This document shows, piece after piece, positions 34,471-44,030 of a stretch of DNA of 64,000 bases. The stretch is from Fredinandcohnia onubensis. Lineage in GTDB: Bacteria; Bacillota; Bacilli; Bacillales; Bacillaceae_L. The translations under genes were made by a program, and so were the position numbers. The DNA is taken from positions 162,495 through 226,494 of the forward strand of contig NZ_NSEB01000015.1 in the NCBI RefSeq assembly GCF_002734215.1. The letters are read 5' to 3'. The notes beneath the pieces are model-generated. The model saw only the letters and a program-made list of their open reading frames with translations, made no database searches and was not told the origin of the DNA. How positions within the stretch are numbered: the stretch's first letter is position 1; each line of letters starts with the position of its first letter.

Positions 34471-35709
34471 ATGAAACTAGTAAAAAGAAATTGGTTGATC
34501 ATGTTGGCATTTGTTCTATTGCTCTCAGCATGTAGCTCAGGGGCAATCAGTACAACTACGGAAAATAACAAAAAAGAAGAAAATGAGGAACCAACTACAA
34601 CTGATTCTTCAAGTGACGAGCCAATTAAAATTGGTGCTTTACTACCTTCAACAGGTGTATATGCTTCACTTGGGGAAAATGTTAAGAACGGTATGGAGCT
34701 CTATTTTGAAGAAATCGGTTGGGAAGTCGCCGGTAAGAAAATTGAGATTGTTCATGAAGATACGGAGGCAGACCCACAAGTTTCCTTACGTAAGCTTCGT
34801 AAATTAATGGAACAGGACAAAATTGACATTTTGACTGGTCCAATCAGTACTGCAGTTGCTTATGCGATTCGTGACGAGGTTGATAAGAACAAATTACCAT
34901 TCCTTGTTTCTCATGCTGGTGGAAATGATTTAACAAGAACAAAGCGTAGTGATTATATCTGGCGTTCGTCTTTCTCTTCCTACCAAATTGGACACTCTAT
35001 GGGCCAATGGGCATATGACAATATTGGTGGAAAAATCTATTTAACAGCTGCTGACTATGCATTTGGTCATGAAGCTACGGCAGCATTTAAGGATGCTTAT
35101 ACGGCAGCAGGTGGAGAAATTGTTGAGGAAGTATTCGCTCCACTAGGAAATAACGATTTCTCTTCTTACCTAGCAAAAATGAATCGTGATGACATTGATG
35201 GAATCTATGCATTCTTTGCGGGTACAGACGCAATTCGCTTCGTTCAACAATACGAGCAATATGGATTAAAAGGTAAGATTCCTTTAATTGGTTCTGGATG
35301 GCTTACTGCTGAGGATACTCGTCCACAGCAAGGAACTGCTCCTGAAGGCATTATTGCTTCAATTTTCTGGGATTATAGTCTAGATACTCCTGAAAATAAA
35401 AAATTCGTTGAAGCGTATGAAGCGAAGTACGATGCGAGACCAAGTATCGAATCTGCAGAAGGTTATGATGCAGCGGCGATTATGGCAAAAGCAATCGAAG
35501 CATTAAACGGGGATGTTTCAGACCCTGATAAACTAGTAGAGGAAATCTCAAAGGTTGAACTGAATAGCCCAAGAGGCCCAATCAAGTTTGACCCAGAAAC
35601 TCATCAAATCATCCAAAACCTTTATATCGTAGAAACGTACCTTGATGGTGACAAGACGGAAAATAAAGTAATCGACACAGTACCAGAAGTTGTCGACCCA
35701 GGAAAATAA
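34471..35709 (+). CDS. Liv-type ABC transporter substrate-binding lipoprotein
   Basis: 412 residues. The lipobox LLSACSSG makes it a membrane-anchored lipoprotein, followed by a disordered E/N/T-rich linker and a type-I periplasmic-binding fold (IKIGALLPSTGVYASLGENVKNGMELYF, given here as residues about 50-77). The start is ATG 34471, with GGGAGGG six bases upstream; the TTG at 34438 is in frame but unsupported. In aromatic clusters such LivK-like proteins bind aromatic acids instead of amino acids, which is likely here from the neighbours. Confidence 0.9.
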   Translation: MKLVKRNWLIMLAFVLLLSACSSGAISTTTENNKKEENEEPTTTDSSSDEPIKIGALLPSTGVYASLGENVKNGMELYFEEIGWEVAGKKIEIVHEDTEADPQVSLRKLRKLMEQDKIDILTGPISTAVAYAIRDEVDKNKLPFLVSHAGGNDLTRTKRSDYIWRSSFSSYQIGHSMGQWAYDNIGGKIYLTAADYAFGHEATAAFKDAYTAAGGEIVEEVFAPLGNNDFSSYLAKMNRDDIDGIYAFFAGTDAIRFVQQYEQYGLKGKIPLIGSGWLTAEDTRPQQGTAPEGIIASIFWDYSLDTPENKKFVEAYEAKYDARPSIESAEGYDAAAIMAKAIEALNGDVSDPDKLVEEISKVELNSPRGPIKFDPETHQIIQNLYIVETYLDGDKTENKVIDTVPEVVDPGK

Positions 35710-35780
35710 GAAAATAATTAAAGAAGGAGGCAAAGGTAACAGGTGTTGCCTCTTTCTTTTCATTTGATGGGAGGAAAGGA

Positions 35781-36644
35781 ATGGATACATTAGTTTTGCA
35801 ATTGATGAATGCGCTTAGCTACGGGTTTCTCCTATTCATTATTACATGTGGGATAAGTCTCGTTTTTGGTATTTTAGGGGTATTAAATTTAGCGCATGGT
35901 TCCCTATATTTATTAGGATCGTACATGGGTTATTCAATCGTTGTAAAATCAGGACTACCATTTTGGGTTGCACTCTTGGTTGTGCCTTTTATTATTGCCG
36001 TCATCGGATTGATTTTAGAAGTAATCCTACTTCGGCCAACCTATAAGCTTGGTCATCTTTCCCAGGTATTGTTAACTTTTGGTCTAGCATACATCTTCCA
36101 TGATCTCTTCTCCATCATTTGGGGGAAAAACATCATGACCGTAACTCCACCAAATTTCCTAAGCCAATCGGTTGAAGTGATGGGGAATATGATCCCTTCA
36201 TACCGTCTAGCTTTAATTGTAGTCGGTATCATCATCGCTGTAGCCCTTTGGTATACACAGGAAAAAACAAAATGGGGCGCTGTTATCCGTGCGGGGTTAT
36301 CTGATAAAGAAATGGTCGGTGGACTAGGAATCAACATCCACCTCGTGTTTACACTTGTATTTTTCTTTGGAAGCTTCCTAGCCGGAATCGGTGGGGTACT
36401 TGGCTCCCCAATCCTAGGAGTAGCCCCTGGAATGGAATTTAATATCCTCATTTTATCTCTTGTTGTTCTAGTTGTAGGAGGACTTGGGTCAGTAAGTGGA
36501 ACGATTGTTGCGAGTCTCTTAGTGGGTATGGTTGAAACATTTAGTCGTTTCTATGTCCCAGAACTAAGCTTAATCATTACATTTGCTTTGATGGCTGCTG
36601 TATTAATTATCCGTCCGCAAGGATTGATAGGAAGGAGGGCATAA
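35781..36644 (+). CDS. Liv-type ABC transporter permease (LivH family)
   Basis: 287 residues with about eight hydrophobic helices. It has the LivH signature near the start (GISLVFGILGVLNLAHGSLYLLGSY, about 24-48) and GGLGSVSGTIVASLLVG near 238. It pairs with the next gene to form the transmembrane channel. GGGAGG lies before the ATG, and its stop is followed directly by the next ATG. Confidence 0.92.
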   Translation: MDTLVLQLMNALSYGFLLFIITCGISLVFGILGVLNLAHGSLYLLGSYMGYSIVVKSGLPFWVALLVVPFIIAVIGLILEVILLRPTYKLGHLSQVLLTFGLAYIFHDLFSIIWGKNIMTVTPPNFLSQSVEVMGNMIPSYRLALIVVGIIIAVALWYTQEKTKWGAVIRAGLSDKEMVGGLGINIHLVFTLVFFFGSFLAGIGGVLGSPILGVAPGMEFNILILSLVVLVVGGLGSVSGTIVASLLVGMVETFSRFYVPELSLIITFALMAAVLIIRPQGLIGRRA

Positions 36645-37658
36645 ATGAGCAAACAGTGGATGAAAGGAAGTTTATTATTCTTATTAATGGTTGCTGCTCC
36701 ATTTTTTGTTTCTCTCTATTACGTAAACATTTTTACGGAAATCTTGATTTTTGGGATATTCGCCATTAGTTTAAATATCCTAGTTGGTCAGACTGGGTTG
36801 GTATCCTTAGGGCATGCTGCATTTTTCGGTGCTGGTGCTTATGCAACTGGTCTAGCGGCAAGTCATTTATCTACAAATGTATTTCTAACGATTGCAATTG
36901 GAATGCTGCTTGCCTTTTTATTAGCCATTTTAATAGGTTTTGTATCAACAAAGGCACACGGTTTTTACTTTTTGATGCTAACACTTGCCTGTTCCCAAAT
37001 GGTTTACTCCATCATTTACCAATGGACAGATATAACGGGTGGATCAAATGGATTGTCAGGAATTCCTGCTCCAAGTCTGTTTGGAGATTTTCTCCTATCC
37101 AATCAAGTGTTTATTTATTACTTTGTATTAGTCGTATTTGCAATCGTTATGATTGTTATTAACAGACTTCTTCATTCCCCTCTTGGGTATGTGTTCATTG
37201 GAATAAAAGAAAATGAAGACCGAATGAAGTCGATTGGCTATAACACAACCTTCTATAAAAACATTAGCTTTTTGATTGCGGGTACTTTAGGTGGATTGGC
37301 TGGAAGTTTATATGTATTTTTCAATGGCTTCGTAGCCCCAACAGATGTGTACTGGACAGTGTCTGGCTCTGTACTGATCATGGTGTTAGTTGGAGGAGCA
37401 GGAACACTTTGGGGACCTGTTATTGGAGCGGCGTTTATCGTTGTGTTGGAGACAATTATTAGTTCTTATACAGAAAGCTGGATGATGATTATTGGTACTG
37501 CCTTCATCCTATTCACAATCTTCGCTCCTTCCGGAATTGCAGGGTTGTTCTCAAATCTAACAGGAAGCATTTTTAAACCAAAGTCCAAACCTATAGAGGA
37601 AGATTATGTTGAGCAACCGATTGAACCTATTAAACAGCAATCAAAAATAAATGGATAG
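36645..37658 (+). CDS. Liv-type ABC transporter permease (LivM family)
   Basis: 337 residues with about nine hydrophobic segments. LivM-type motifs are FAISLNILVGQTGLVSLGHAAFFGAGAYA (about 38-66, shown in parts), TGGSNGLSGIP near 135 and the GxGTLWGPVIGA stretch near 262. The C-terminal tail is charged and includes several prolines. The ribosome binding site GGAGGG lies inside the end of the LivH gene. Confidence 0.92.
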   Translation: MSKQWMKGSLLFLLMVAAPFFVSLYYVNIFTEILIFGIFAISLNILVGQTGLVSLGHAAFFGAGAYATGLAASHLSTNVFLTIAIGMLLAFLLAILIGFVSTKAHGFYFLMLTLACSQMVYSIIYQWTDITGGSNGLSGIPAPSLFGDFLLSNQVFIYYFVLVVFAIVMIVINRLLHSPLGYVFIGIKENEDRMKSIGYNTTFYKNISFLIAGTLGGLAGSLYVFFNGFVAPTDVYWTVSGSVLIMVLVGGAGTLWGPVIGAAFIVVLETIISSYTESWMMIIGTAFILFTIFAPSGIAGLFSNLTGSIFKPKSKPIEEDYVEQPIEPIKQQSKING

Positions 37659-37669
37659 GGGGGAAAGTG

Positions 37670-38434
37670 ATGACTACAATTCTTTCAATTCAAAATCTAT
37701 CAAAGCATTTTGGTGGGTTAAAAGTAATTGAAGATATTACGTTGGATGTGACAGTTGGAGAACGTGTCGGATTAATTGGTCCAAATGGCGCGGGTAAGAC
37801 AACCTTTTTCAATATGATCGCTGGAGACTTGAACCCAACAGGCGGAACAATTGCTTATTATGATCGAGATATTACAAAGGTACCAAACTATAAAAGGACA
37901 GAAAATGGAATTGTTCGAACGTTCCAGAAGAACAATCTAATGTTTGGATTAACAGTGAAAGAGAATGTTCTCCTGGTTTTACAGAAAATGAGGAAAGAGC
38001 ATACGCAATGGTGGAAGAAGGTAAGTCTCAAAAATTATCAAGCGTTGCATGAAGAAACGGATGCCCTTTTACAGGAATGGAATCTTGAGCAGTATAGCGA
38101 TAAAAAGGTACAAGAGCTATCTTATGGTGTGCAGAGACAAATTGAAATTGTCATGGCCATTGCTGGAAAGCCAAAGATTCTACTGTTAGACGAACCGACA
38201 GCAGGAATGTCACAGGTTGAAACCGACCAAATTATTGCTCTAATTAATAAGCTGCCAAAAGAAGTAACGATTTGTATGATTGAGCATGATATTGATGTGT
38301 TATTCGGTAATATGGACCGAGTGATTGTCCTACATACAGGCAAACTAATTGCTGATGGTACACCAGAATCGGTTCGCGAAAATGAGGAGGTTAAGGAAAT
38401 TTACTTAGGGCGGGAGGAGGCTGCACATGCTTAA
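37670..38434 (+). CDS. Liv-type ABC transporter ATPase (LivG family)
   Basis: 254 residues. Walker A is GPNGAGKTT near 38-46, the ABC signature LSYGVQRQIEI near 150, Walker B ILLLDEPTAGM near 170-180 and the switch His in EHDIDVL near 208. The tyrosine in LSYGVQRQ is typical of this subfamily. ATG 37670 with GGGGGG six bases upstream. It overlaps the next gene by 8 bp. Confidence 0.93.
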   Translation: MTTILSIQNLSKHFGGLKVIEDITLDVTVGERVGLIGPNGAGKTTFFNMIAGDLNPTGGTIAYYDRDITKVPNYKRTENGIVRTFQKNNLMFGLTVKENVLLVLQKMRKEHTQWWKKVSLKNYQALHEETDALLQEWNLEQYSDKKVQELSYGVQRQIEIVMAIAGKPKILLLDEPTAGMSQVETDQIIALINKLPKEVTICMIEHDIDVLFGNMDRVIVLHTGKLIADGTPESVRENEEVKEIYLGREEAAHA

Positions 38435-39125
38435 GTTGAAAGATGTTAATAGCTTCTATGGCTCAAGTCACATCCTTCATGGAGTGAACCTTGAAGTGAA
38501 AGAAGGCCAGGTTGTGACCCTGTTAGGAAGAAATGGTATGGGGAAAACGACAACCATGCATTCAATTATTGGCTTTGTTAATAAAGTACAAGGTGAAATC
38601 CTATTTGAAGGTAAAAATATTGCCTCGCTCCAAAGTCACCAAATTGCAAGAAAGGGAATTGGCATCGTTCCACAGGGGAGAAGAATATTTCCGAACCTGA
38701 CCGTAACAGAAAATCTAACCGTTTTCGCTGATCTGAAAAAAGGAGATTGGAATCTAGAGAAGATCTTTCACTATTTTCCACGCCTAAAGGAACGTGAAAA
38801 ATCTCATGCTGGCACCTTAAGTGGTGGGGAACAATCGATGCTATCAATCGGAAGAGCGTTGATGAGAAATCCAAAAATCTTATTGCTCGATGAACCGACA
38901 GAGGGACTCTCTCCCTTAATGGTCAGTGAAGTGATGGACGTCCTTTTAAAATTAAAAGAATCTGGAATGTCGATGCTTCTAGTTGAACAAAATATCTCAA
39001 CTGCCTTACGAATAGCAGATGATGTTTATATTTTAAGTAAAGGGAAGGTAGTCTATCACGACAATCCGGAAGAACTAAAAAACAATATGGATATCGCGTA
39101 CCAGCATCTCGCGTTAAGCAGCTAA
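38427..39125 (+). CDS. Liv-type ABC transporter ATPase (LivF family)
   Basis: 232 residues. Walker A is GRNGMGKTT near 34-42, the signature LSGGEQSMLSIGRAL near 132-146 and Walker B ILLLDEPTEGLSP near 151-163. The region VNSFYGSSHILHGVNLEV near the N-terminus is usual for LivF. It is the last gene of the importer operon, starting inside the LivG gene with GGGAGG upstream, and is followed by a terminator. Confidence 0.93.
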   Translation: MLKLKDVNSFYGSSHILHGVNLEVKEGQVVTLLGRNGMGKTTTMHSIIGFVNKVQGEILFEGKNIASLQSHQIARKGIGIVPQGRRIFPNLTVTENLTVFADLKKGDWNLEKIFHYFPRLKEREKSHAGTLSGGEQSMLSIGRALMRNPKILLLDEPTEGLSPLMVSEVMDVLLKLKESGMSMLLVEQNISTALRIADDVYILSKGKVVYHDNPEELKNNMDIAYQHLALSS

Positions 39126-39126
39126 C

Positions 39127-39163
39127 AATAGCCCTTCCCATTCCCGGGAATGGGCTATTTTCT
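39127..39163 (+). terminator. Terminator of the Liv-type ABC operon
   Basis: AATAGCCC (39127-39134) pairs with GGGCTATT (39152-39159), and CCCATTCCC with GGGAATGGG (39137-39154) as an alternative stem, followed by TTTC. Confidence 0.85.
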
Positions 39164-39195
39164 ATTGGATTTCAGGGGGGTAGACAATTTCGTGT

Positions 39196-39738
39196 AGGCA
39201 CCAGCTTGCGTAGAGAGTCGTCACTTTCCAGTTGCTAGGAGGTTGATAACACTTCAGCCAGCTTAGAGATTCGCCACTATCCAGTTTCTGGGAGATTGCT
39301 GGCACTCCAGCCAGTATAGAGAGTCGTCATTTCCAGTTATTAGGAGGTTGATGAGACTCCAGCCAGTTTAGAGAGTCGCCACTATCCAGTTACTAGGAGG
39401 TTAATGGAACTCCAGCCAGTTTAGAGAGTCGCCACTATCCAGTTACTAGAGGTTGATAGCACTCCAGCCAGTTTAGAGAGTCATCACTATCCAGTTACTA
39501 GGAGGTTGAAGGCACTCCAGCCAGTTTAGAGAGCCGCCACCTTCCAGTATCTAGGAGGTTGAAGGCACTCCAGCCATTTTAGAGAGTTGCTACATTCCAG
39601 TTACTAGGAGGTTGAAGGCACTCCAGCCCGTTTAGAGAGTCGTCACTTTCCAGTTACTAGGAGGTTGATAACACTTCAGCCGGCTTAGAGAGTCGCCACT
39701 ATCCAGTTTCTAGGTGTCGCATCACTCCACCCCATTTT
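39196..39738. repeat. Tandem array, ten units of 52-53 bp
   Basis: TAGAGAG (or TAGAGAT) recurs at 39211, 39264, 39317, 39369, 39422, 39474, 39527, 39580, 39633 and 39686, so spacing is 53 bp in most units and 52 in two. Each unit reads roughly TCCAGTTACTAGGAGGTTG, GGCACTCCAGCCAGTT, TAGAGAGTCGCCACTAT. GGAG/CTCC allows a weak hairpin. It is non-coding, because the period is not a multiple of three and stops occur in all frames. It fills most of the gap between the importer operon and glsA. The sequence is unrelated to the other two arrays. Confidence 0.9.
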
Positions 39739-39866
39739 AAAAGGCGCTTTAAAAATCTGAAGATTACATATGCATATCCAACCAAGTCAATAGACTAACT
39801 ATCGAACATAAAATTAACCTTATCTATAAATAGTAAAACCCCCTTTGGTAAAGACTACTAGTGGTG

Positions 39867-40802
39867 ATGAAAATGCCTTGTAAATCAAATGATGAATTAA
39901 AGGAATTAGTGAAAGAAGCGCGCAAAATAACTAAAAATGGGCGTGTAGCAGATTATATACCCGCACTTGGGAAAGCGAACCCGAATGACCTGTCTATTGC
40001 AATCAACTTTCCGGATGGACGTTGTTTTTCCGCAGGGGATATTGAAAAAAAGATCTCGTTACAAAGTATCTCCAAAGTCGTAACGCTTGCTCTCGTTTTG
40101 ATGGATAGGAGCAAACAATATGTTTTTGAGCGTGTCGGAATGGAGCCGACTGGAGACCCGTTTAACTCGATTGCAAAGCTAGAAACAATGGTTCCATCAA
40201 AGCCACTAAACCCGATGATTAATGCTGGCGCACTTGCTGTTACCCATATGATAAAAGGGAACACAGTAGATGAGAGATTTCAACGATTACTCACATTCAT
40301 TCGTGAATTAGCAAACAATGACACGATCCATTACAATGAGGAAATTGCCCAATCTGAATATGACACGGCACATCTCAATCGAGCCTTGTGTTATTTCTTA
40401 AAGCAGCATCACATCATTGAGGAAAATGTTGAAGAGCTTATCGATCTTTATACAAAACAATGTGCGATCGAAATGAATTGCCTTGATTTATCTAGGATAG
40501 GGGTTGTTTTTGCTCTTGATGGTGTTGATCCGGCAACAGGTAAACAAATTATGCCGGAAAATGTTGCGCGTATCTGTAAAACGTTCATGGTGACCTGCGG
40601 AATGTACAATGCCTCTGGTGAATTTGCCATAAAGATCGGGATTCCAGCAAAAAGTGGTGTATCCGGTGGAATCATGGGGGCGGTTCCAGGTAAATTTGGA
40701 ATTGGAATATTAGGTCCGGCCTTAGATGAAAAAGGAAATAGCATAGGTGGAATAAGGCTTCTTGAGCTCCTATCTAAAACCTATAACCTTAGCATGTTCT
40801 AA
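39867..40802 (+). CDS. glsA: Glutaminase A
   Basis: Serine-dependent glutaminase (glutamine to glutamate plus ammonia), about 311 residues. The catalytic SxxK motif is SISKVV near 66-71 (QSISKVVTLAL). NPMINAGALAV near 115, the Asn/Tyr-containing EYDTAHLNRAL segment, and the C-terminal AKSGVSGGIMGAVPGKFGIGI are typical of the family. The start is uncertain: GTG 39861, GTG 39864, ATG 39867 and ATG 39873 are all in frame and none has a strong ribosome binding site. Length matches family members of about 310. Confidence 0.93.
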   Translation: MKMPCKSNDELKELVKEARKITKNGRVADYIPALGKANPNDLSIAINFPDGRCFSAGDIEKKISLQSISKVVTLALVLMDRSKQYVFERVGMEPTGDPFNSIAKLETMVPSKPLNPMINAGALAVTHMIKGNTVDERFQRLLTFIRELANNDTIHYNEEIAQSEYDTAHLNRALCYFLKQHHIIEENVEELIDLYTKQCAIEMNCLDLSRIGVVFALDGVDPATGKQIMPENVARICKTFMVTCGMYNASGEFAIKIGIPAKSGVSGGIMGAVPGKFGIGILGPALDEKGNSIGGIRLLELLSKTYNLSMF

Positions 40803-40849
40803 CAGTTCCCAAACTGAGATATTTTCATTGCAATCCAAAAAGGCGTGTT

Positions 40850-40889
40850 ATAAGATATATCTTATGACTAAATAAAACAATGGTATAAA
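40850..40889 (+). promoter_or_regulatory. Palindromic operator and promoter of the drug exporter
   Basis: ATAAGATATATCTTAT (40850-40865) is a perfect 16-bp palindrome. It lies where the -35 would be for TGG-TATAAA (40881-40889), an extended -10. This geometry suits a MarR- or TetR-type repressor, but no such gene is adjacent. Confidence 0.5.
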
Positions 40890-40924
40890 ATTATGAACTT
40901 AACGTCTAATGTGGGGGGAGTTTT

Positions 40925-42427
40925 ATGGATTTTTCCGAAAAACAAGTACGCCCTCAATACGGTATTCTTGCCGTCTTGATGGTTGGTGCCTTTATTTCAT
41001 TTTTAAATAATACATTATTAAATGTCGCATTACCTTCTATTATGACGGAATTAAAGGTTGACCCATCGACAGTACAGTGGTTAACCACGGGCTTTATGCT
41101 AGTCAATGGAATCTTAATTCCGACTACAGCCTTTTTAATCGAAAAATATACCGTTCGCCGATTATTTATCGTTGCAATGGGATTATTTACAATCGGTACG
41201 ATACTTTCGGGTACCGCCCATGTATTTTCTGTTCTGCTTGCAGGTCGGATGATCCAAGCATCAGGTTCGGCAATTATGATGCCGCTCCTAATGAATGTAA
41301 TGTTGGTAAGCTTCCCTGTTGAAAAAAGGGGAACAGCGATGGGGGTTTTCGGCTTAATCCTCATGTTCGCACCGGCGATTGGGCCCACACTTTCGGGTTG
41401 GATTATTGAGCACTATGATTGGAGAATGCTTTTCCACTTCATCACACCAATAGCAGCTATTGTGTTCATACTTGGCTTTATCATGCTGAAGGATAAAAAG
41501 GAAAAAGTAATCCTAAAACTGGACTTTTTCTCTTTAGTCTTATCAAGTATAGGATTTGGTGGATTATTATATGGATTTAGTTCAGCAGGCAATATGGGGT
41601 GGGGAAGTCCATTTGTATTTGGATCCATTATTATAGGAATAATCTCGTTAACTTGGTTTATCGTTCGTCAATCAAAGCTTGATATCCCAATGCTTAATTT
41701 TGGTGTCTATCGTTATCCGATGTTTGCATTGGCTTCAGGGATTACGATGGTTGTTAATATGGCCATGTTTTCAGGGTTTTTATTGCTACCAATTTATTTA
41801 CAAACGATATTAGGTATTTCGCCTATGAATACTGGACTTTTACTTTTACCTGGAGCAATATTAAATGCATTTATGTCACCGATCAATGGACGTTTATTTG
41901 ATAAATTTGGTGGACGTATCTTGGCAACTCTGGGATTGGCCATTACAACTGTAACAACATATCTTTTCAGCCAACTGACCTTTGAAACGTCCTATACGTA
42001 TCTTATGATTTTACATGCGGTGAGAATGTTTGGTATGTCCATGGTCTTTATGCCTGTTTCAACAAATGGTTTAAATCAGTTGCCGCGTAATTTATACCCA
42101 CATGGTACAGCTGTTAATAATACATTAAATCAGGTTTCAGCCGCCATTGGTACAGGATTTTTAATTACATTGATGTCATTAAGAGAAGAGACATCTGCAG
42201 CAAATTTACTAAAGAATATTCAAGGGCAGCCTACAGAGGCACAAGCTCTACAAATTCAGTTACAAGCCATGCTTGACGGAATTAATTTCACCTTTTTCGT
42301 TTCAACCTTCTTAATACTTCTTGCGTTTATTCTCGCGTTCTTTATTAAACGAGCGAAACAGGAAGAAGATATTACGGGTAAGAAAAACACAAAACAAGGT
42401 GTTCAGCCTTCATTAGCAAAGAATTAA
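40925..42427 (+). CDS. MFS drug exporter, DHA2 (EmrB/QacA) family
   Basis: 500 residues with fourteen hydrophobic segments. It has the usual MFS motifs: FLNNTLLNVALPSI near 26-39, the GRMIQASGSAIMMPL motif near 102, and motif C AIGPTLSGWIIEHYDWRMLF near 144-163. DHA2 proteins export hydrophobic drugs, detergents or dyes by proton antiport. ATG start with GGGGGAG upstream. It is a single gene with a palindromic operator. Confidence 0.92.
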   Translation: MDFSEKQVRPQYGILAVLMVGAFISFLNNTLLNVALPSIMTELKVDPSTVQWLTTGFMLVNGILIPTTAFLIEKYTVRRLFIVAMGLFTIGTILSGTAHVFSVLLAGRMIQASGSAIMMPLLMNVMLVSFPVEKRGTAMGVFGLILMFAPAIGPTLSGWIIEHYDWRMLFHFITPIAAIVFILGFIMLKDKKEKVILKLDFFSLVLSSIGFGGLLYGFSSAGNMGWGSPFVFGSIIIGIISLTWFIVRQSKLDIPMLNFGVYRYPMFALASGITMVVNMAMFSGFLLLPIYLQTILGISPMNTGLLLLPGAILNAFMSPINGRLFDKFGGRILATLGLAITTVTTYLFSQLTFETSYTYLMILHAVRMFGMSMVFMPVSTNGLNQLPRNLYPHGTAVNNTLNQVSAAIGTGFLITLMSLREETSAANLLKNIQGQPTEAQALQIQLQAMLDGINFTFFVSTFLILLAFILAFFIKRAKQEEDITGKKNTKQGVQPSLAKN

Positions 42428-42470
42428 AAAAAGGAGAAATCGTCCAATTGGATTGATTTCTCCTTTTTAC
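42427..42470. terminator. Bidirectional terminator
   Basis: AAAAAAGGAGAAATC (42427-42441) faces GATTTCTCCTTTTT (42455-42468). It serves the converging exporter and natK genes, and the natK stop lies within it. Confidence 0.85.
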
Positions 42471-43225
42471 TTTCCTTTTATGGCAGGTATTTTAATTTTG
42501 ACGGTGAATTCCTCGTCTTTACATACAAAGTCCAAAAATCCATTTGCTTCATCTACAACATCATGAATTAACTTTGTACCAAGTCCTTCGTGACCATCAC
42601 CTTTAGTCGTTTTTCCAAAGGTTTCAAACAAGTGATCTAAGATGGACGCTGGAATTGGAAGAGTACTATTTTTACATGTTAAAATATACAATCCACTTCG
42701 CTTATAACATTGCAAGGTAAGGAAGGCATGGCACTTATGCTCTTTTTGCCATTCTTCACACGCATCAATACTATTGGTTAAGAGATTTCCAATTAAGGTC
42801 ACAATTTGCTGGTCCGACAATGGTAAGGATGAAAGTGGCAAATCAAAATCATACACAATTGAAATATCAAGTGCTCTTGCTTTGCGATACATTTGATGGA
42901 GAATACCTGCTACCACACCGCGTTCGCCTTTTATTGAAAGATTTGTTTCTTTATAGCCCTCAACCAATTCATCCAAATAATGTTTTGCTTCCTTGTCTTT
43001 TCCATTTTCAAGCATAAAGTGAATGGCGGAAACATGCTTTAAAAAGTCATGCCGTTCACTACGAACGACTCGGAAGGTTTCATTGAATTGAGCGCGTTGT
43101 TCATCAAAATGTTTGGCCTCTTCTAATAAAGTATTCATTTTTCTTGAAATTGAAAGTCGTGATAAACATGCATAAATGCATAAAATCGCCAATACCACGA
43201 TGAGTCCCCAATAAAGCATGATCAA
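42467..43225 (-). CDS. natK: NatK-like sensor histidine kinase
   Basis: 252 residues. One N-terminal membrane helix (about 3-22), then a short coiled linker and a kinase core with the phosphoacceptor RHDFLKHV near 58-65, the N-box GNLLTNSIDACEE near 145-157 and a C-terminal GLGTKLI ATP-lid glycine motif. This short GHKL (HPK10-like) layout is that of sensors paired with LytTR regulators. It lies 13 bp after natR. TTG 43225 is in frame with good spacing to AAGGTGG; ATG 43219 is an alternative. The assignment to NatK rests on the natR-natAB context. Confidence 0.82.
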   Translation of the reverse strand: MIMLYWGLIVVLAILCIYACLSRLSISRKMNTLLEEAKHFDEQRAQFNETFRVVRSERHDFLKHVSAIHFMLENGKDKEAKHYLDELVEGYKETNLSIKGERGVVAGILHQMYRKARALDISIVYDFDLPLSSLPLSDQQIVTLIGNLLTNSIDACEEWQKEHKCHAFLTLQCYKRSGLYILTCKNSTLPIPASILDHLFETFGKTTKGDGHEGLGTKLIHDVVDEANGFLDFVCKDEEFTVKIKIPAIKGK

Positions 43226-43238
43226 ACATTACGCCACC

Positions 43239-43937
43239 TTAAAAATAATTTTGTTGTAAAAAGTCTACTTTTTCTTTTGTGATCATTGCCTGTTCTTCGA
43301 TGCCTTCGAAAGTGACAATATAGGAGTTCTTTGCATAAAGCGAAAAATTTTTTACATAGTGAATATTGATGATAAACGACCGGTGTGACCGAATGAAGTC
43401 TCTTTCTCGTAATTCTCCCTCTAGCTCACCCAGAGTTTGATAGGTTTTTATCGGTCCTGATTTTGTATAAATGGTTGTCGAACGCCCAGAACGTTCAATA
43501 AAAATAATATCCTTTTTTTGGAGAATATGGATTTCATTTTTTTGTTTTAAATAAAGTCTTCCATGAATTTCAGCCGACTTTGTTTTTTCGAGTAATCGCT
43601 CAATTGATTTAACTAAACGTTCCTTCGGATAAGGCTTCATTATATAATCATGAACATTTAGTTCAAATGCATGAACAGCATAGCCACTATTTCCTGTTAC
43701 AAAAATCACTGAAATATTCAGTGCATGCGTGTGTATAATATCGGCAAGTTCATAGCCTGATAAATTTGGCATCTCAATGTCAGCAATCAACAAATCGATT
43801 TCCTCTTTTTTGATTTGTTCATAGGCTTCCTCGGCGGATAATGTAGAGAAGATAACCTCAATATCTGGAATGCCACTTACAATTGCTTTTAATTTATCCA
43901 AATCAATCAAACGGTCATCTACAAGACCAACCTTCAT
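43239..43937 (-). CDS. natR: NatR-like response regulator, LytTR family
   Basis: 232 residues. The receiver domain has its acidic pocket near DDR and the phosphoacceptor Asp of LLIADIEMPNLSG near 54, followed by a conserved Thr in VTGN and Lys in MKPYP. The C-terminal LytTR DNA-binding domain (about 130-230) has the pattern IIFIERSGRSTTIYT and FIRSHRSFIINIHYV. In B. subtilis NatKR activates natAB. Here the pair is divergent from natAB, with two LytTR boxes between. ATG 43937 used; TTG 43943 has better spacing to GAGG and is possible. Confidence 0.85.
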   Translation of the reverse strand: MKVGLVDDRLIDLDKLKAIVSGIPDIEVIFSTLSAEEAYEQIKKEEIDLLIADIEMPNLSGYELADIIHTHALNISVIFVTGNSGYAVHAFELNVHDYIMKPYPKERLVKSIERLLEKTKSAEIHGRLYLKQKNEIHILQKKDIIFIERSGRSTTIYTKSGPIKTYQTLGELEGELRERDFIRSHRSFIINIHYVKNFSLYAKNSYIVTFEGIEEQAMITKEKVDFLQQNYF

Positions 43938-44030
43938 TTTCAAATCTACCTCACATTACCAACATTTAAATGATAATTTCCAAATATAGTATCTTTCTAT
44001 TTTAACACCTTTATAGGAAAATTTGACCTT

